In this document: positions 42,821 through 52,118 of the stretch, piece by piece
Numbering within the stretch: position 1 is the first letter of the stretch
Layout: every line of letters begins with the position of its first letter
NCBI RefSeq assembly: GCF_963677725.1
Contig: NZ_OY782507.1
Location: 4,152,501-4,216,500 of the forward strand
Direction: 5' to 3'
Length of the DNA: 64,000 nucleotides
DNA from: an uncultured Cohaesibacter sp.
GTDB taxonomy: Bacteria > Pseudomonadota > Alphaproteobacteria > Rhizobiales > Cohaesibacteraceae
Translations under genes and position numbers: made by a program
The notes under the pieces: generated by a model
Told to the model about the DNA's origin: nothing
Database searches by the model: none
Seen by the model: only the letters and a program-made list of their open reading frames with translations

Positions 42821-44077
42821 CTAGTCGGGCTTTCTGAAGCTATAGAGACCAACATCGATGGTGCCATTTTCAAACCCGGCCTCACAATAGGAGAGATAGT
42901 AGAGCCACATGCGGCGGAACCGCTCGTCATAGCCGAGGGCGGAGATTTTGGGCCAGGCTAAAAGGAAATCCTGCCGCCAGCGGGCCAGCGTTTTGGCATA
43001 GTCGGACCCGAAAATATGCTGCTCGACGACTTCCAGTCCCGCCCCTTGGGCATGCTGTTTGAGCAAGGCTTTGGTTGGCAGCATGCCGCCGGGGAAGATG
43101 TAAGTCTGGATGAAGTCGGCGCTGCGGCGATAGCGGTCATACTGGTCATCGTGAATGGTTATGGCCTGAATGGCCGCCTGTCCGCCGGGTTTCAGACGGT
43201 CGCGCAGGCATTGGAAATAGATCGGCCAATTTTCTTCACCAACCGCTTCAATCATCTCGATCGAGACAATAGCATCATAGGTGCCTGTCTCGTGGCGATA
43301 GTCGCGCAAATGGAAGCGCGCGCGGTCGTCAAATTCCTTCATTTCGGCCCGCGCGATGGAATAGGCATGCTGTTCCTGCGACAGGGTCAGACCATCGATA
43401 TGGCATCCGGCATCAGCGGCGCGTTCGGCAAAGGCGCCCCAGCCGCAGCCAATTTCAAGAATATGGTCACCGTCACTGGCGTTGCACATGGCAAGCGCCT
43501 TGTCGAATTTGCGCCATTGGCTGATGGCCAGATCTTCGCCATCCTTTACCCCAAGGGCTGAGGAATAGGTCATCGTGCGATCAAGCCAGAGGGCGTAGAA
43601 ATCATTGCCAAGGTCATAATGATAGGCAATGTTGCGGCGGCTGCCGTTGAGACTGTTGGCTCGGCTCAAATGCTTCAGGCGGGCGAACAGATGGGCAATG
43701 GAGCCCCGCGCGCGGATGGCTTCGAAGATTGCACGGTTTTTGAGGCAAATATCAAACAGGGTGGTCAGGTCATCACAGGACCATTGGGCATCCATGTAGC
43801 TCTCCGCAAGGCCCAAAGGCCCGCGAGACAGGATGCGCCAGAGGGTGGCGTGTTGATGAACCGTGACGTGCGCTGTTGGGCCGTCGGGACTGCCTGCGCC
43901 ATAGACCAGATGACCGCCGGATGGCAGGGTGATTTCAATCCGGCCATGCTCGAAATGCTTGAACAATGGGGTCAGCATCTTGTGCCACAGGCGGCAAAGC
44001 CATGTGGGCAGCTTGGATAGTGTGATGTTGTTTGCCTGCGGGAGCGGGGGATTTATCAAATCATGTTCCAGGGTCAT
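42821..44077 (-). CDS. cfaA: Cyclopropane-fatty-acid synthase family methyltransferase
   Basis: 418 residues from the ATG at 44077, overlapping the DUF1365 stop as ATGA. The SAM motif LEIGCGWGAFAE, YHYDLGNDFYALWLD and MIEAVGEENWPIYF are signatures of the family. It modifies membrane lipid acyl chains with a methylene or methyl group from SAM. In Rhodobacter the RpoE-controlled cfaA and its neighbours protect against singlet oxygen and make furan fatty acids. It is the last gene of a three-gene leftward operon next to rpoE. Confidence 0.9.
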   Translation of the reverse strand: MTLEHDLINPPLPQANNITLSKLPTWLCRLWHKMLTPLFKHFEHGRIEITLPSGGHLVYGAGSPDGPTAHVTVHQHATLWRILSRGPLGLAESYMDAQWSCDDLTTLFDICLKNRAIFEAIRARGSIAHLFARLKHLSRANSLNGSRRNIAYHYDLGNDFYALWLDRTMTYSSALGVKDGEDLAISQWRKFDKALAMCNASDGDHILEIGCGWGAFAERAADAGCHIDGLTLSQEQHAYSIARAEMKEFDDRARFHLRDYRHETGTYDAIVSIEMIEAVGEENWPIYFQCLRDRLKPGGQAAIQAITIHDDQYDRYRRSADFIQTYIFPGGMLPTKALLKQHAQGAGLEVVEQHIFGSDYAKTLARWRQDFLLAWPKISALGYDERFRRMWLYYLSYCEAGFENGTIDVGLYSFRKPD

Positions 44078-44925
44078 GCGGTTGGTCCTTTCCCTGCGGG
44101 CGTTGGAGTAAGTGAGGTAACGGGCTCGCTTGGCAGCGGTGGACGCTTGTGAAAGCGTGCGCCCTTGAGCCATAATTTCAGTGCTTCTATGTGGATCGCG
44201 CCAAGGATCTTCCAGCCTCCCTGCCAGAGCATGCCCGCCAGACGCAGCAAAGACCCGTTGGTCAGCGGTTGACGCGTGGCAGAGAAAGCGGCAGTCAGTG
44301 AGGCGGGTTGGTTGCCTGACATGGTGATGCGATATTTGGCTTTCTCGCCGGGCAGGCGCATGACAAATTCATAGTGACCGTCCATTGCGAGGAAGGGAGA
44401 GACATAGAATTGCTTGTCGCCACCATGGCGAAGACGGGCATTCGCCTCCGTGTCGATGTCCGATGGATCAACGCGATAAAGATAGTGATGGCGCTGACCA
44501 AAGGTGTTTCGAACCTGATAGAGGATTGCCTGCAGCTGGTCGTTTTGATCGCAGCAAAAGAAGATTGAAAGGGGATTGAAGGCATGCCCCAGAAAGCGCG
44601 GAAAAGCCAGCAGCGAAATGCGGGTGGGGAGTGTTTCATCCGCGCCATATTGCCCTGAGGTCAACAGGCAATGCTGCACGAAGCTTTCCAGCGACGGGTG
44701 GCCTTCATCCATGTGATCCTTCTCATGAAAAGAGAAGAGATTGAAGCGATTGATCGAAAACCAGGTTGAGGCTTTCGCCGCCTCATCCATCCGGTATAGA
44801 GGCAGCAACAGCGAAGCGACCCGATATGTCAGGCTATGATCAGCCTGCCCCTGTCGCACATGGCTGACCTGGCCACGATACAGACAGGGATCGGGGCTGA
44901 AATGCAAGGGATGGGCGTCCGTCAT
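44074..44925 (-). CDS. DUF1365 family protein
   Basis: 283 residues from the ATG at 44925, overlapping the FAD oxidoreductase stop as ATGA. Family features are LYRGQVSHVRQ near the N-terminus, LLAFPRFLGHAFNPLSIFFC in the middle and EVRNTFGQRHHYL-like VRNTFGQRHHY. DUF1365 proteins almost always sit between an FAD amine-oxidase-like gene and a cfa-like gene. A role in lipid modification is inferred from this context; the chemistry is not known to me. Confidence 0.88.
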   Translation of the reverse strand: MTDAHPLHFSPDPCLYRGQVSHVRQGQADHSLTYRVASLLLPLYRMDEAAKASTWFSINRFNLFSFHEKDHMDEGHPSLESFVQHCLLTSGQYGADETLPTRISLLAFPRFLGHAFNPLSIFFCCDQNDQLQAILYQVRNTFGQRHHYLYRVDPSDIDTEANARLRHGGDKQFYVSPFLAMDGHYEFVMRLPGEKAKYRITMSGNQPASLTAAFSATRQPLTNGSLLRLAGMLWQGGWKILGAIHIEALKLWLKGARFHKRPPLPSEPVTSLTPTPAGKGPTA

Positions 44926-46313
44926 TCTGCAGCCACCTTTCCTGACTTGGCCAGCAACAGAGCAAATGCGTCCGAATCGGTGGCTTGAGCATGGATACGC
45001 CCGGACGGATCGGCAACTTGCCACGGACGCTTCATGCCGCCCAGCTGCTCGGCGACGGCAAGGCCTGACTGCAAGCCATCTTCATGGAATCCATAGCCGA
45101 AATAGGCACCACAGAACCAAGTGCGCCTTTTGCCTTGCAGGTTCCACAGATGCTTCTGCGCTTCCATCGCCTGCATGGAATAGACCGGATGGTGATATAT
45201 GCTGGCGCGCAGGATCGTGCCTTCTTGCGGCGGGGTGAGCGGATTGAGCGTGACGAACACATCCTGATCCGTATCGAGTGGCTGAAGTTTGTTCATCCAG
45301 TAGGTGACAGACAATTGGCTTTCTTCGGTTTGGTCAGTGGTGTCGTCTGCGATGTTGTTTGTCTGCAGATAGTTCCAACTGGCCCAAGCGGCCTTGCGGC
45401 GGGGCATCAGGCGGGCATCTGTATGCAGGATCGCTACATTGCGCTGATAGGGGATCGTGGAGAGCAAAGCCTGTTCTTCGGCGCTTGCCTCGCCATTGCC
45501 TGAGGACAGAATGCGCAAAGCCTGATCGGAATGGCAGGCAAACACCACATGGTCATAGCGCTTTTCAGTGCCATGACGGGTGTATAGGGTTACCGAGCCG
45601 GGCCGGCGGTCAATTCCGGCGATGGCGGCATTCAAATGGATCTCACCGGAAATGCCAGTCGCCAGCTTGTCGACATAGGCGCGAGACCCGCCGGGCACTG
45701 TGCGCCATTGCGGTCGGTCGCGGAACTGGACAAGACCGTGATTGACGCAAAAACGCATGAAGGCCGAGAAGGGAAAGTTCATCATTTGCTCGGAAGGGAC
45801 TGACCAGATGGCAGCCCCCATGGGCATGAGATGCTCGCGCATGAAAATCTCGGAATAGCCCTTCTGGGAGAGATAAGCCCCAAGGGTTATGTCAAGATCG
45901 GGATTGTTGGCGAAATCCTCGGTGGCTTCTGCGTAGAAGCGGCGAATGTCGGCCAGCATTTTCAGAAAGCTTGGCTTGATTGCATTGCTCGGCTTGGCAA
46001 ATAGACCACGCAGGCCCGTGCCGCTATATTCTTGCTTGCCATCGGCCAGAGAGACCGAAAAGGACATATCAGACTCTGCCGTCTCCAACCCGATGTGATC
46101 GAACAAAGCGGTAAGATTGGGGTAGGTGCGTTCATTATAGACGATGAAGCCGGTATCAACGGCGAAGGGCGCGCCATTGAGCTCGATCACTTGTGTGTTG
46201 GCATGGCCGCCGAGGCGGTCGTCCTTTTCAAACAGGTCGACCTGATGATTGTGTGAGAGAAGCCAAGCGGCAGACAGCCCAGCAACTCCAGATCCGATGA
46301 CAGCGATATCCAT
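44922..46313 (-). CDS. FAD-dependent oxidoreductase (amine oxidase / phytoene desaturase-like)
   Basis: 463 residues from the ATG at 46313 (MDIAVIGSGVAGLSAAWLLS), with GGAG 7 bases upstream; longer reading frames lie in the promoter. The dinucleotide fold GSGVAGLSAAW with LFEKDDRLGGHA is at the N-terminus, and GAYFGYGFHEDGLQSG at the C-terminus closes the FAD site. It is the first gene of the FAD-DUF1365-cfa operon, widely found with RpoE-ChrR. It probably oxidises a modified fatty acid. Expression by RpoE is inferred. Confidence 0.88.
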   Translation of the reverse strand: MDIAVIGSGVAGLSAAWLLSHNHQVDLFEKDDRLGGHANTQVIELNGAPFAVDTGFIVYNERTYPNLTALFDHIGLETAESDMSFSVSLADGKQEYSGTGLRGLFAKPSNAIKPSFLKMLADIRRFYAEATEDFANNPDLDITLGAYLSQKGYSEIFMREHLMPMGAAIWSVPSEQMMNFPFSAFMRFCVNHGLVQFRDRPQWRTVPGGSRAYVDKLATGISGEIHLNAAIAGIDRRPGSVTLYTRHGTEKRYDHVVFACHSDQALRILSSGNGEASAEEQALLSTIPYQRNVAILHTDARLMPRRKAAWASWNYLQTNNIADDTTDQTEESQLSVTYWMNKLQPLDTDQDVFVTLNPLTPPQEGTILRASIYHHPVYSMQAMEAQKHLWNLQGKRRTWFCGAYFGYGFHEDGLQSGLAVAEQLGGMKRPWQVADPSGRIHAQATDSDAFALLLAKSGKVAAE

Positions 46314-46355
46314 CTGTTTCTCCGAGTGTTTTACCTTTATTCGAAGACGATGCCA

Positions 46356-46384
46356 CATCAGATCACCGATTTTTAATGGGATCA
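46356..46384 (-). promoter_or_regulatory. Possible RpoE promoter for the FAD-DUF1365-cfa operon
   Basis: On the minus strand TGATCC (46384-46379) is followed after 18 bases by TGATG (46360-46356). The -35 element and spacing match the rpoE promoter; the -10 is a poorer match. It lies 43 bp before the start codon. Confidence 0.4.
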
Positions 46385-46431
46385 TTAGGCGATAAGTTGT
46401 AGGTGGTTTGTTTAGAAGTGGATGATTTTTG

Positions 46432-46460
46432 TGATCCATTCATCAATCTGCGGAGTAAGA
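46432..46460 (+). promoter_or_regulatory. Candidate autoregulated RpoE (ECF11) promoter
   Basis: TGATCC at 46432-46437, an 18-base spacer, and TAAGA at 46456-46460, as I recall the Rhodobacter sphaeroides RpoE consensus. It lies 81 bp before the chosen rpoE start, so rpoE would activate its own gene. Confidence 0.68.
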
Positions 46461-46540
46461 GCTAGCGAACGGCTTTTTAGGTGGATTTGGCAATGTTATT
46501 GAGGCAACCTTTGCGAAAAGGAACAAGTGGAGGCGGAGTC

Positions 46541-47095
46541 ATGACCTCTGGCCAATTCAATGCCATGCTCGTGTCAGTCGGGAGCAAGAGGGACAGAACC
46601 GCCTTTCGGGGGTTGTTTGATCATTTTGCACCAAGGCTGAAGAGCTTTTATCTCAAAGCGGGAACCAACCCGCAGATGGCAGAAGAATTGGTGCAGGAAA
46701 CCTTCGCCCAGATTTGGCGGAAAGGTCATTTGTATGACCCCGGCAAGGCCGCGGCATCCACTTGGATTTTCACCATCGCACGAAACCTGCGCATTGACCG
46801 TTTGCGTTCGGAAAAGAGCTTTATCTATAAGGATCAGGACTTTTTCGCCTCGCAGCTGGTTTTCGACGAGGAACAAACTCAAGACGTGCATCGAAGCGAG
46901 CTGGTGGATCGGGTATCCAAGGCGCTGGCGCTGCTTCCTGCCAATCAGGCAGAGATTGTCAGCATGGCTTTCTATGAGGAAGCCACGCACGCAGACATTG
47001 CCCAGAAGCTGTCCTTGCCACTGGGGACCGTGAAGTCCCGCATGCGGTTGGCCTTTGGACGGCTACGGAAGATTTTGTCAGAGGTGGAAGTATGA
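46541..47095 (+). CDS. rpoE: ECF sigma factor RpoE (ECF11 type)
   Basis: 184 residues from the ATG at 46541, preceded by GGAGGCGGAG; upstream GTG 46481 and ATG 46493 have poorer sites. Sigma region 2 reads FRGLFDHFAPRLKSFYLKAG and AASTWIFTIARNLRIDRLR; region 4 reads ALLPANQAEIVSMAFYEEAT and LPLGTVKSRMRLAFGRLRK. It directs transcription of photooxidative stress genes when released from ChrR. It is coupled to chrR by a 4-bp overlap. Confidence 0.93.
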   Translation: MTSGQFNAMLVSVGSKRDRTAFRGLFDHFAPRLKSFYLKAGTNPQMAEELVQETFAQIWRKGHLYDPGKAAASTWIFTIARNLRIDRLRSEKSFIYKDQDFFASQLVFDEEQTQDVHRSELVDRVSKALALLPANQAEIVSMAFYEEATHADIAQKLSLPLGTVKSRMRLAFGRLRKILSEVEV

Positions 47096-47811
47096 TTCAC
47101 CATCATTTGAGTGATGAAATGATTTTGGCTTATGCTGCCGGTTCGCTGCCCGTCGGGCATGGCTTGCTGGTGGCGTGCCATTTGGAAGTGTGCCCTCATT
47201 GCGCAGCGCGCGTCGCGGAGGCAGAGGCCATTGGTGGTGCGATGCTGGATCGATGCAACGATATGGCTGTTTCCGACGATCTGTTCGATCGCATGATGGC
47301 GTCGATTGATGCGGACCAGAATGAAAGTGCAGACTTGATGCCTGCTGCGCCATCAATCGAACGTCACGACATGGGTCTTGGTCTGAATTTGGCCCGGTCC
47401 AAAACACCGCCCGCACTGGGCACGTCGCTCATGCCGAGCAAATTGGCGAGCGTGATTGGTCATGATATTGATGCGATCCGCTGGCGGGGTGTCGGTCCGG
47501 GCATCAAGCAATTTGTGGTGCCGATGCAGGGCTCCGAAGGCGAGACCGTGCGGTTGTTGAAATTGTCGCCGGGCTTTATCACGCCCGAACATAGTCACAA
47601 TGGCAGCGAGCTGACGATGGTGCTGAGAGGCTCTTTCAGTGACGAATCCGGTCGCTATCAGGTGGGCGACATTCAGGATGCGGACGATACTGTGCATCAT
47701 CAGCCGATGGCGGACACTGAAGAGGAGTGCATTTGCCTGACAGTGACTGACGCTCCGCTGGAATTCAAAGGGGTGATCACCCGTTTGCTCCAGCCAATCA
47801 TCGGAATTTGA
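47092..47811 (+). CDS. chrR: Zinc-dependent anti-sigma factor ChrR
   Basis: 239 residues. The anti-sigma zinc site has His5, His30, Cys34 and Cys37 (ACHLEVCPHC), one residue short of the Rhodobacter numbering I recall (6, 31, 35, 38). The C-terminal cupin has PEHSHNGSEL with His167, His169 and Glu173, plus His203, again with the spacing of the singlet-oxygen-responsive cupin. It holds RpoE inactive in the cytoplasm until singlet oxygen triggers release. It overlaps rpoE as ATGA. Confidence 0.93.
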   Translation: MIHHHLSDEMILAYAAGSLPVGHGLLVACHLEVCPHCAARVAEAEAIGGAMLDRCNDMAVSDDLFDRMMASIDADQNESADLMPAAPSIERHDMGLGLNLARSKTPPALGTSLMPSKLASVIGHDIDAIRWRGVGPGIKQFVVPMQGSEGETVRLLKLSPGFITPEHSHNGSELTMVLRGSFSDESGRYQVGDIQDADDTVHHQPMADTEEECICLTVTDAPLEFKGVITRLLQPIIGI

Positions 47812-47818
47812 CGGGTCG

Positions 47819-48553
47819 ATGCCCCGAAATATCGTGGTTTTCGGCGCGTCGGGCGCTATCGGTCGGGCGTTTGTGCACCAAGCGCTCAACCGTTTTGCTG
47901 ATTGCAGTGTCCATTCTGTCAGCCGCTCGCAGAGTGTCCCGTTTCCTTGTGCTTCCAACCAGTCCATGCATATGCATTCCGGCTTTGATCTGGAGGATGA
48001 AGCCTCGATCAAGGGTGCTTGCGACGCGTGTCTGGTCGATGGGCAACCGGATCTGGTGCTGATTGCCACCGGGGTGCTGCAAGGGGGTGGCTTTGCACCG
48101 GAGCGACGGTTGCAGGATCTTGAACCCTCTGCCTTTGCCAAGGTGCTTGCACGCAATCTGATTGGGCCAAGCCTCATTCTCAAACATCTATTGCCCCGGC
48201 TTGATCGGTCGGGCGCGGTGCGCATTGGGGCGATCAGTGCGCGGGTCGGATCGATTTCGGACAATCATCTGGGGGGCTGGTACAGCTATCGGGCCTCCAA
48301 AGCCGCGCTCAACATGATGGTGAAGTCGGCATCGATTGAGCTTTCAAGACGCAACAAGGATGCCGTGCTGGTCGGATTGCATCCGGGGACTGTCGATAGC
48401 GCGCTGTCGGCGCCGTTCCAGAAATCGGTGCCCGAAGGAAAGCTTTTCACGCCGGACTTTTCCGCCAGCTGCCTGATGGATGTCTTGCTGAGCCGGAATG
48501 CAAGCCATACGGGACGTTGTTTTGATTGGGCAGGGAAGGAAATAGAGCCATGA
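47819..48553 (+). CDS. SDR-family oxidoreductase (C-factor-like)
   Basis: 244 residues, starting 7 bp after chrR. FGASGAIGRAF at 8-18 is the Rossmann motif, ISARVGSIS contains the Ser, and YSYRASKAAL contains the Tyr-X3-Lys pair. It resembles CsgA/C-factor SDRs. It lies between chrR and the photolyase gene and should be cotranscribed. Such SDRs recur at ECF11 loci; the substrate is unknown. Confidence 0.85.
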   Translation: MPRNIVVFGASGAIGRAFVHQALNRFADCSVHSVSRSQSVPFPCASNQSMHMHSGFDLEDEASIKGACDACLVDGQPDLVLIATGVLQGGGFAPERRLQDLEPSAFAKVLARNLIGPSLILKHLLPRLDRSGAVRIGAISARVGSISDNHLGGWYSYRASKAALNMMVKSASIELSRRNKDAVLVGLHPGTVDSALSAPFQKSVPEGKLFTPDFSASCLMDVLLSRNASHTGRCFDWAGKEIEP

Positions 48554-49980
48554 GCGAGACGGCCATTCACTGGTTTCGGCAGGACTTGCGCCTTGCTGAT
48601 AATCCGGCCCTGATCAAGGCGATTGAAGCGGGGTCCTTACTGCTGATCTTCATTCTCGATGATGAGACAGCAGGCGAGCATCGTTTGGGTGGCGCGCGGC
48701 GATGGTGGCTTCACAAGGGGCTTGAAGATCTGGATCGTCAGTTGCAAGGCCATTTGCGGCTCTATCACGGCAAGGCGGAAGAGATCGTGCCCCGTCTGGT
48801 TGATCTGTATGGCGCCAAATGCGTCAGCTGGAACCGCTGCTATGAGCCTTGGCGGATCAAACGCGATCAGGCGATTGCTGAGCAACTCAAATCCATGGGC
48901 TGCGCCAATCCGCGGCTGAATGGGTCGCTCCTGTGGGAGCCTTGGACCATCAGCAAAGCGGACAAGACCCCTTACAGGGTCTTTACCCCCTTCTTCCGCA
49001 AAGGCTGTCTGCAAGCACCGCCTCCACCTCCGCCAATTGCTGCGCCAGATGAGATCCGCTATTGCGAGCCAAAGACCAACGATGGGGCCGTGTCGCTTGA
49101 TGAACTGGGTTTGATGCCATCGGTTCCGTGGTATGAAGAAATGGATAGCCTGTGGGACGTCAGCGAGGCTGGGGCGCAGGAAGTGCTTGATGCTTTTCTC
49201 TCCTGTGGCCTTAAAGGCTATAAGGAGGGGCGAAATTTCCCCGCCAAGACCCATGTATCGCGGCTCTCGCCTTATCTGGCCAACGGGCAGATTTCACCAA
49301 ACCAGATATGGCATGCAGCGGATAGTTTGGGCGAAGATGTCTCATCGGGTGATCTTGATCATTTCCGAAGCGAACTTGGTTGGCGGGAATTCTCCTATCA
49401 TCTGCTCTATCACAATCCCGATTTGCCTCGTCAACCTTTGCAGGAGAAATTCAAGGCGTTTGACTGGCTTGATGCGCCGGGTTGGCTTGCTGCGTGGCAA
49501 AAGGGGCAGACGGGCATTCCGATTGTTGATGCGGGTATGCGTGAGCTGTGGCGCACCGGCTATATGCACAATCGGGTGCGGATGATTGTCGGCTCCTTCC
49601 TCGTCAAGAATCTACGGCTTGATTGGCGGCTGGGGGAGGCATGGTTCTGGGATTGCCTGCTGGATGCCGACCTTGCAAATAACAGTGCCAGTTGGCAGTG
49701 GATTTCCGGCTGTGGGGCGGATGCCGCGCCTTACTTCCGGGTGTTCAATCCGGTTTTGCAGGGGGAGAAGTTCGACAAGGCGGGGGATTATACCCGCCAT
49801 TATGTGCCGGAACTGGCGGGTTTGCCTGACAAGTTCCTGTTCAAGCCATGGGAGGCTCCTGCCCAGGTCTTGAAGGATGCAGAAGTGTCGCTGGGCAATA
49901 CTTATCCGGCGCCAATTGTCGATCTGAAAGAGAGCCGCGAGGCGGCCCTTCAAGCCTTTAAAGCCCTCAGTGAGGGATAG
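48550..49980 (+). CDS. phr: Deoxyribodipyrimidine photolyase
   Basis: 476 residues from the ATG at 48550, overlapping the SDR stop; AAGGAA lies upstream. The N-terminus HWFRQDLRLADNPAL is the antenna-domain signature. The FAD domain has GWREFSYHLLYHNPDL, WRTGYMHNRVRMIVGSFLVK and the ASWQWISGCGADAAPYFRVF core of class I CPD photolyases. It repairs UV pyrimidine dimers with blue light. A run of six prolines lies near 165. phrA is a known RpoE target in Rhodobacter, which fits this place. Confidence 0.93.
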   Translation: MSETAIHWFRQDLRLADNPALIKAIEAGSLLLIFILDDETAGEHRLGGARRWWLHKGLEDLDRQLQGHLRLYHGKAEEIVPRLVDLYGAKCVSWNRCYEPWRIKRDQAIAEQLKSMGCANPRLNGSLLWEPWTISKADKTPYRVFTPFFRKGCLQAPPPPPPIAAPDEIRYCEPKTNDGAVSLDELGLMPSVPWYEEMDSLWDVSEAGAQEVLDAFLSCGLKGYKEGRNFPAKTHVSRLSPYLANGQISPNQIWHAADSLGEDVSSGDLDHFRSELGWREFSYHLLYHNPDLPRQPLQEKFKAFDWLDAPGWLAAWQKGQTGIPIVDAGMRELWRTGYMHNRVRMIVGSFLVKNLRLDWRLGEAWFWDCLLDADLANNSASWQWISGCGADAAPYFRVFNPVLQGEKFDKAGDYTRHYVPELAGLPDKFLFKPWEAPAQVLKDAEVSLGNTYPAPIVDLKESREAALQAFKALSEG

Positions 49981-50102
49981 TGTGAGGGGCATTGTGAGGA
50001 GGTAAGCGAAGTAGAGCTTCTTCCTGGCGCAGAAGCAGGGTAGGGTGGACCTCCATAGCTGGCCAAAGCGGCGATCAGACCGGAGCCAGCGGGGAGGACA
50101 CC

Positions 50103-51791
50103 ATGCTCGAAAAGAAAGACAGCTACCGGGATACCTATCAGGCATTCCGGTGGGACATTCCTGATATCTATAATATGGGGATCGATGTTTGCGACAAGTG
50201 GGCGCAATCAGACGCTGACCGTTTGGCGATCCATGAAGTCTCCGACAAGAAACCGCCCCGGGATCTCACTTTTGGGGCTATGCGGGATATGTCGAACCGG
50301 CTGGCCAATCGGCTAAAGCATCATGGCATTCGTGGCATGGAGCGGCCCGGTGATGTGGGCGACCGGATCGGTATTTTGCTGCCTCAATGCCTTGAGACAG
50401 CGGTCTGTCATATCGCGGCTTGGAAATTGGGCTGCGTGTCGCTGCCTCTCTTCACGCTGTTTGGCCAAGAGGCTCTCATTCATCGGCTGAAGGATTCCGG
50501 TGCGCGGGCTGTGATCACCAACCGGGAAGGCGCGCGCAAGATTGCTTCTCTGCGCAATGACTTGCCGGATCTGGCTTTGGTTCTGTCGATTGACGGGATC
50601 GACATTGGTACCCTTGGTTTCCATGTTGAAATCCAGCAGGAAAGCCCGGCCTTTGAACCGATGATCACCCGCGCCGATGATCCCGCCTTGCTGATTTATA
50701 CTTCTGGCACCACCGGATTGCCCAAAGGGGCCTTGCACGGCCATAGAGTACTGCTTGGGCATTTGCCGGGGGTGGAGATGCACCATGATTTCCTGCCGTT
50801 GCCGGGGGACAAGGTCTGGACACCTGCGGATTGGGCATGGATCGGTGGCTTGATGGATGTCCTGATGCCTGCGCTTCATCTGGGCTTGCCCGTGGTGGCA
50901 GGTCGGGTGGAGAATTTTACTGGCGCATGGGCCTTTGATTTCATCAAGAAGCAGGGCATTCGCAATGCCTTCCTGCCGCCGACGGCCTTGAAACTGATGC
51001 GGCAGGTGCCTGAAGCCAAGCGAGCCACTGTACAGATGCGGTCGGTGGGCAGTGGTGGCGAAGCGCTGGGCGCTGAGTTGCTCGATTGGGGCCGGGAGGC
51101 TCTGGGTTTGACGATCAACGAGTTTTACGGCCAGACCGAATGCAATGTGGTGCTGTCTTCTTGCTCGTCCCTTGGGGTGAACAAAACCGGCTTTATCGGC
51201 AAGGCGGTGCCGGGGCATGTGGTTGAGGTGATCGATGACCAGACCGGCGAGATGATGCCCTCGGGCGAGCTGGGTGCGATTGCCGTGCTAACACCGGATC
51301 CTGTAATGTTCCTGCGTTATTGGAACCGCCCGGATGCAACGGCCGAGAAATATCGAGACGGTCCCAGAGGTCGCCGCTGGCTTTTGACCGGTGATCGGGG
51401 CATCAAGGATGATGAGGGCTATATCCAGTTTGTTGGCCGCGATGATGATGTCATCGGGTCTGCGGGCTACCGGATTGGCCCTGTCGAAGTGGAAGACTGC
51501 CTGTTGCAGCATCCCGCAGTGCAAATGGCGGGCGTTGTGGCCAAGCCCGATGCCATGCGTAACAGCGTTGTTGCCGCTTATATTCTGTTGTCGGATAATT
51601 ATGAGCCGAGTGATGATCTGGCCGAGGAGATTGCCCAATTCGTCAAGCATCGGCTGGCGGCGCATGAATATCCCCGCGTTGTGCGTTTCGTCGATGAGAT
51701 GCCGATGACAACCAGCGGCAAGATCATCCGCGCGCAGCTGCGGACCATGGCCGAAGCAGAAGCGAAACAGGAGCAAGGGCAACAGGATTGA
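50103..51791 (+). CDS. AMP-dependent acyl-CoA synthetase (medium-chain type)
   Basis: 562 residues; the start has GGGGAGG 6 bases upstream. The adenylate motif LLIYTSGTTGLPKGALHGHR, NEFYGQTECN and the hinge/core sequence RWLLTGDRGIKDDEG are clear, and the catalytic lysine is in TTSGKIIRAQLR. The N-terminus TYQAFRWDIPDIYNM matches AcsM-type synthetases that activate medium-chain or aromatic acids with ATP and CoA. It is monocistronic, 122 bp after phr. Its substrate and any link to the stress locus are unknown. Confidence 0.9.
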   Translation: MLEKKDSYRDTYQAFRWDIPDIYNMGIDVCDKWAQSDADRLAIHEVSDKKPPRDLTFGAMRDMSNRLANRLKHHGIRGMERPGDVGDRIGILLPQCLETAVCHIAAWKLGCVSLPLFTLFGQEALIHRLKDSGARAVITNREGARKIASLRNDLPDLALVLSIDGIDIGTLGFHVEIQQESPAFEPMITRADDPALLIYTSGTTGLPKGALHGHRVLLGHLPGVEMHHDFLPLPGDKVWTPADWAWIGGLMDVLMPALHLGLPVVAGRVENFTGAWAFDFIKKQGIRNAFLPPTALKLMRQVPEAKRATVQMRSVGSGGEALGAELLDWGREALGLTINEFYGQTECNVVLSSCSSLGVNKTGFIGKAVPGHVVEVIDDQTGEMMPSGELGAIAVLTPDPVMFLRYWNRPDATAEKYRDGPRGRRWLLTGDRGIKDDEGYIQFVGRDDDVIGSAGYRIGPVEVEDCLLQHPAVQMAGVVAKPDAMRNSVVAAYILLSDNYEPSDDLAEEIAQFVKHRLAAHEYPRVVRFVDEMPMTTSGKIIRAQLRTMAEAEAKQEQGQQD

Positions 51792-52118
51792 AGCTCTAGC
51801 AGTTGCGGACTTCGTTGGTGGTGTCAAACGTCTCCAAGCGCAAAAGGACCATAGGGTGGAACTATGACGAAAGCAGGTGATGGTTTGAAGACGTTTAAGA
51901 GGTCCCTGCGTGTTTGCTACTATTCCGAACCTGTGGAATGGGATGGTGAGACGATCCCAACTGACGGCGTCAGCTGGCAGACGGGCTGAATTGCTAAATT
52001 TTCCTGGTTTCCTGTGCGGCCCGTGATGGTTCGCATGGATTGACGATTGTCATGGAGCGGCCAGAGTGTTTGAGTGCCTGCCAATGATGTTTCAAAGGAT
52101 GATGCGAGGAGGCGCGCT
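51792..52118. other. 327-bp stretch with only a short possible ORF
   Basis: No conserved gene is evident between the acyl-CoA synthetase and the FAH-family gene. It holds a 41-codon ORF (51864-51989) and presumably the promoter for the FAH gene. Confidence 0.5.
51864..51989 (+). CDS. Possible 41-residue small protein
   Basis: ATG at 51864 follows GGGTGGA with about 3-6 base spacing; the frame encodes 41 residues (begins MTKAGDGLKTFKRSLRVCYY) and ends at TGA. It contains a Trp- and Tyr-bearing segment (YYSEPVEWDGE) but no recognised domain. It may be chance. Conservation in relatives is the only useful test. Confidence 0.2.
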   Translation: MTKAGDGLKTFKRSLRVCYYSEPVEWDGETIPTDGVSWQTG

